Source: Verrucomicrobiales bacterium | Lineage (GTDB): Bacteria > Verrucomicrobiota > Verrucomicrobiia > Verrucomicrobiales > DEV007 | Direction: 5' to 3' | Assembly (NCBI GenBank): GCA_029233965.1 | Contig: JARGOP010000001.1 | Coordinates: 1 to 64,000, forward strand | DNA length: 64,000 nt | Shown: piece by piece, positions 62,950-64,000 of the stretch | How the letters are laid out: each line of letters begins with the position of its first letter | Position numbering within the stretch: position 1 is the first letter of the stretch | The notes under the pieces: model-generated | What the model saw: only the letters and a program-made list of their open reading frames with translations | Told to the model about the DNA's origin: nothing | Database searches by the model: none | Made by a program: the position numbers and the translations under genes

Positions 62950-64000
62950 ATGAATCCTTCCTTTCAAGATCTCATGAATCGCCGGAAATTTCTGGCGCGG
63001 GGTGGTGTCGGCGTCGGCGCGCTGGCACTTGGCTCGCTCCTGAAAGATTCGGCGCAGGCTGCTGCGGTGCCGGATGAGTTTCAGCGAATCGCCCCGAAGG
63101 CGAAGAGTGTGATCTTCTTTCATTTCACCGGGGCACCTTCCCATCTCGATCTCTTTGATGACAAGCCGGTCCTGAGAAAATACGACCGTCAGCTTGCTCC
63201 TGAGGAATTGTTTGAAGGAAAGCGCTTCTCGTTCCTTCGCGGCCATCCCAAATTACTCGGGTCGCCCTATCAATTCACAAAACATGGTCAGGGCGGAGTG
63301 GAACTCTCCGAGTTACTTCCGAATCTGGGAACGGTCGCGGACGAGATGTGTGTCATCAAATCGATGCACACGACCGAGTTCAATCACGCGCCGGCGCAGT
63401 TGTTCTTTCACACCGGGTTGAATCGGCAGGGATCCCCTTCGATCGGGTCCTGGACAACTTATGGTCTCGGCAGTGAGTCGGACAACCTGCCCTCATACGT
63501 CGTTTTCATGAAAGGCAATATGCCCGGGGCCGGCGCGAACCTCTGGAAGTCCGGCTATCTCCCGAGCGTTCACCAGGGTGTGCGATTGCGGGGCCGGGGA
63601 GATCCGGTCTTGTATCTGAACAATCCGGAGGGAATCACCCGAGAGGAACGTCGCCGCACTCTCGACAGCATCGAGGCGCTGAACCGGCAGAACTACCGGT
63701 TGGTCGGTGATCCTGAAATTCAGACCCGCATCGAACAGTATGAAATGGCCTACCGGATGCAGGCTTCGGTGCCGGATCTGATCGACCTCTCAAGCGAATC
63801 AGAGGCGACGATGGAGATGTACGGCAGCGGTGAATTCGCCGGGCAGTGCCTCCAGGCACGCCGCCTCGTCGAGCGCGGCGTTCGTTTTGTCGAACTGTTC
63901 CATGGAGACTGGGACACGCACTCCAACCAGAACGGCCGACTTGCCGCCAACTGCAGGGAGGTTGACCAGCCCATTGCGGCCTTGATCAAAGACTTGAAGC
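62950..64000 (+). CDS. DUF1501 family exported protein, cut by the window edge
   Basis: The frame starts at the ATG at 62950 and remains open to the last base, giving 350 residues of a protein expected to be about 450. The N-terminus has a twin-Arg export signal (NRRKFLARGGVGVGAL). Family marks follow: SVIFFHFTGAPSHLDLFDDKP, GSWTTYGLGSESDNLPSYVVFMKG, WKSGYLPSVHQGVRLRG, QYEMAYRMQASVPDLIDLS and ARRLVERGVRFVELFHGDWDTH. It is the partner of the DUF1549/DUF1553 gene 36 bp upstream. Compared with the DUF1501 protein at 50.6 kb, it belongs to the same family but differs enough to be a separate paralogue. The C-terminus lies outside this window. Confidence 0.9.
   Translation, partial: MNPSFQDLMNRRKFLARGGVGVGALALGSLLKDSAQAAAVPDEFQRIAPKAKSVIFFHFTGAPSHLDLFDDKPVLRKYDRQLAPEELFEGKRFSFLRGHPKLLGSPYQFTKHGQGGVELSELLPNLGTVADEMCVIKSMHTTEFNHAPAQLFFHTGLNRQGSPSIGSWTTYGLGSESDNLPSYVVFMKGNMPGAGANLWKSGYLPSVHQGVRLRGRGDPVLYLNNPEGITREERRRTLDSIEALNRQNYRLVGDPEIQTRIEQYEMAYRMQASVPDLIDLSSESEATMEMYGSGEFAGQCLQARRLVERGVRFVELFHGDWDTHSNQNGRLAANCREVDQPIAALIKDLK

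Overview
The window reads as chromosomal DNA of a Gram-negative member of the Planctomycetes-Verrucomicrobia group, most likely Verrucomicrobiota. The evidence is the combination of planctomycete-type cytochrome/DUF1549/DUF1553 proteins with DUF1501 partners, formylglycine sulfatases, an SHD1-domain protein, a Rhodopirellula/Verrucomicrobium-type ECF sigma factor and an ASPIC/UnbV FG-GAP protein, next to outer-membrane machinery (LptE, LptF/G, a BamD-like protein and a TolC/RND pump). No rRNA gene is present to settle the phylum. I saw no CRISPR array, no prophage and no confident tRNA.

Layout. 1-1.2 kb is an insertion-sequence graveyard: a transposase tail, then an ORF fusing the start of an IS256-type transposase to an IS3-type OrfB. 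1.3-12.9 kb holds an ankyrin protein, a cell-wall amidase, a CDP-alcohol phosphatidyltransferase-like protein, an ECF sigma factor, a PQQ-propeller protein, a NagB fusion whose C-terminal LmbE domain lacks its zinc ligands, a di-haem cytochrome gene broken by an in-frame TGA, a CNNM/HlyC protein and an intact di-haem peroxidase. 13-16.8 kb is one giant secreted FG-GAP/ASPIC protein. 17-26.9 kb carries envelope and housekeeping genes: BamD-like TPR protein, LptE, RsmI, PanB, Rho, a TMEM43-like protein, a DUF4112 protein, an SPL-like radical SAM enzyme and LptF/G. 27-29.2 kb is a TPP riboswitch and thiC. 30-36.6 kb is an RND efflux operon coupled to a K+ channel gene.

37.8-43.3 kb is a compact four-gene operon of unknown function: a BON/OmpA protein, a 1023-residue coiled-coil protein with an OmpA-like end, and two tiny membrane proteins. 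Three of the four share one membrane-anchor motif. This is the best candidate here for an undescribed system. 44-49 kb holds pnp, rpsO, a LON-domain protein and an ammonium transporter.

49.2-64 kb is a sulfatase/cytochrome island. Its core is an operon of an ECF sigma factor, a predicted transmembrane anti-sigma module fused directly to a PSCyt1-DUF1549-DUF1553 protein, an arylsulfatase and a DUF1501 protein. A second DUF1549/DUF1553-DUF1501 pair runs off the right edge. By inference these act together on sulfated polymers, with the fused sensor tying sigma activity to an exported cytochrome domain.

Shine-Dalgarno sequences are missing ahead of nearly every gene I inspected, so starts were chosen from ATG position, signal peptides and family length.
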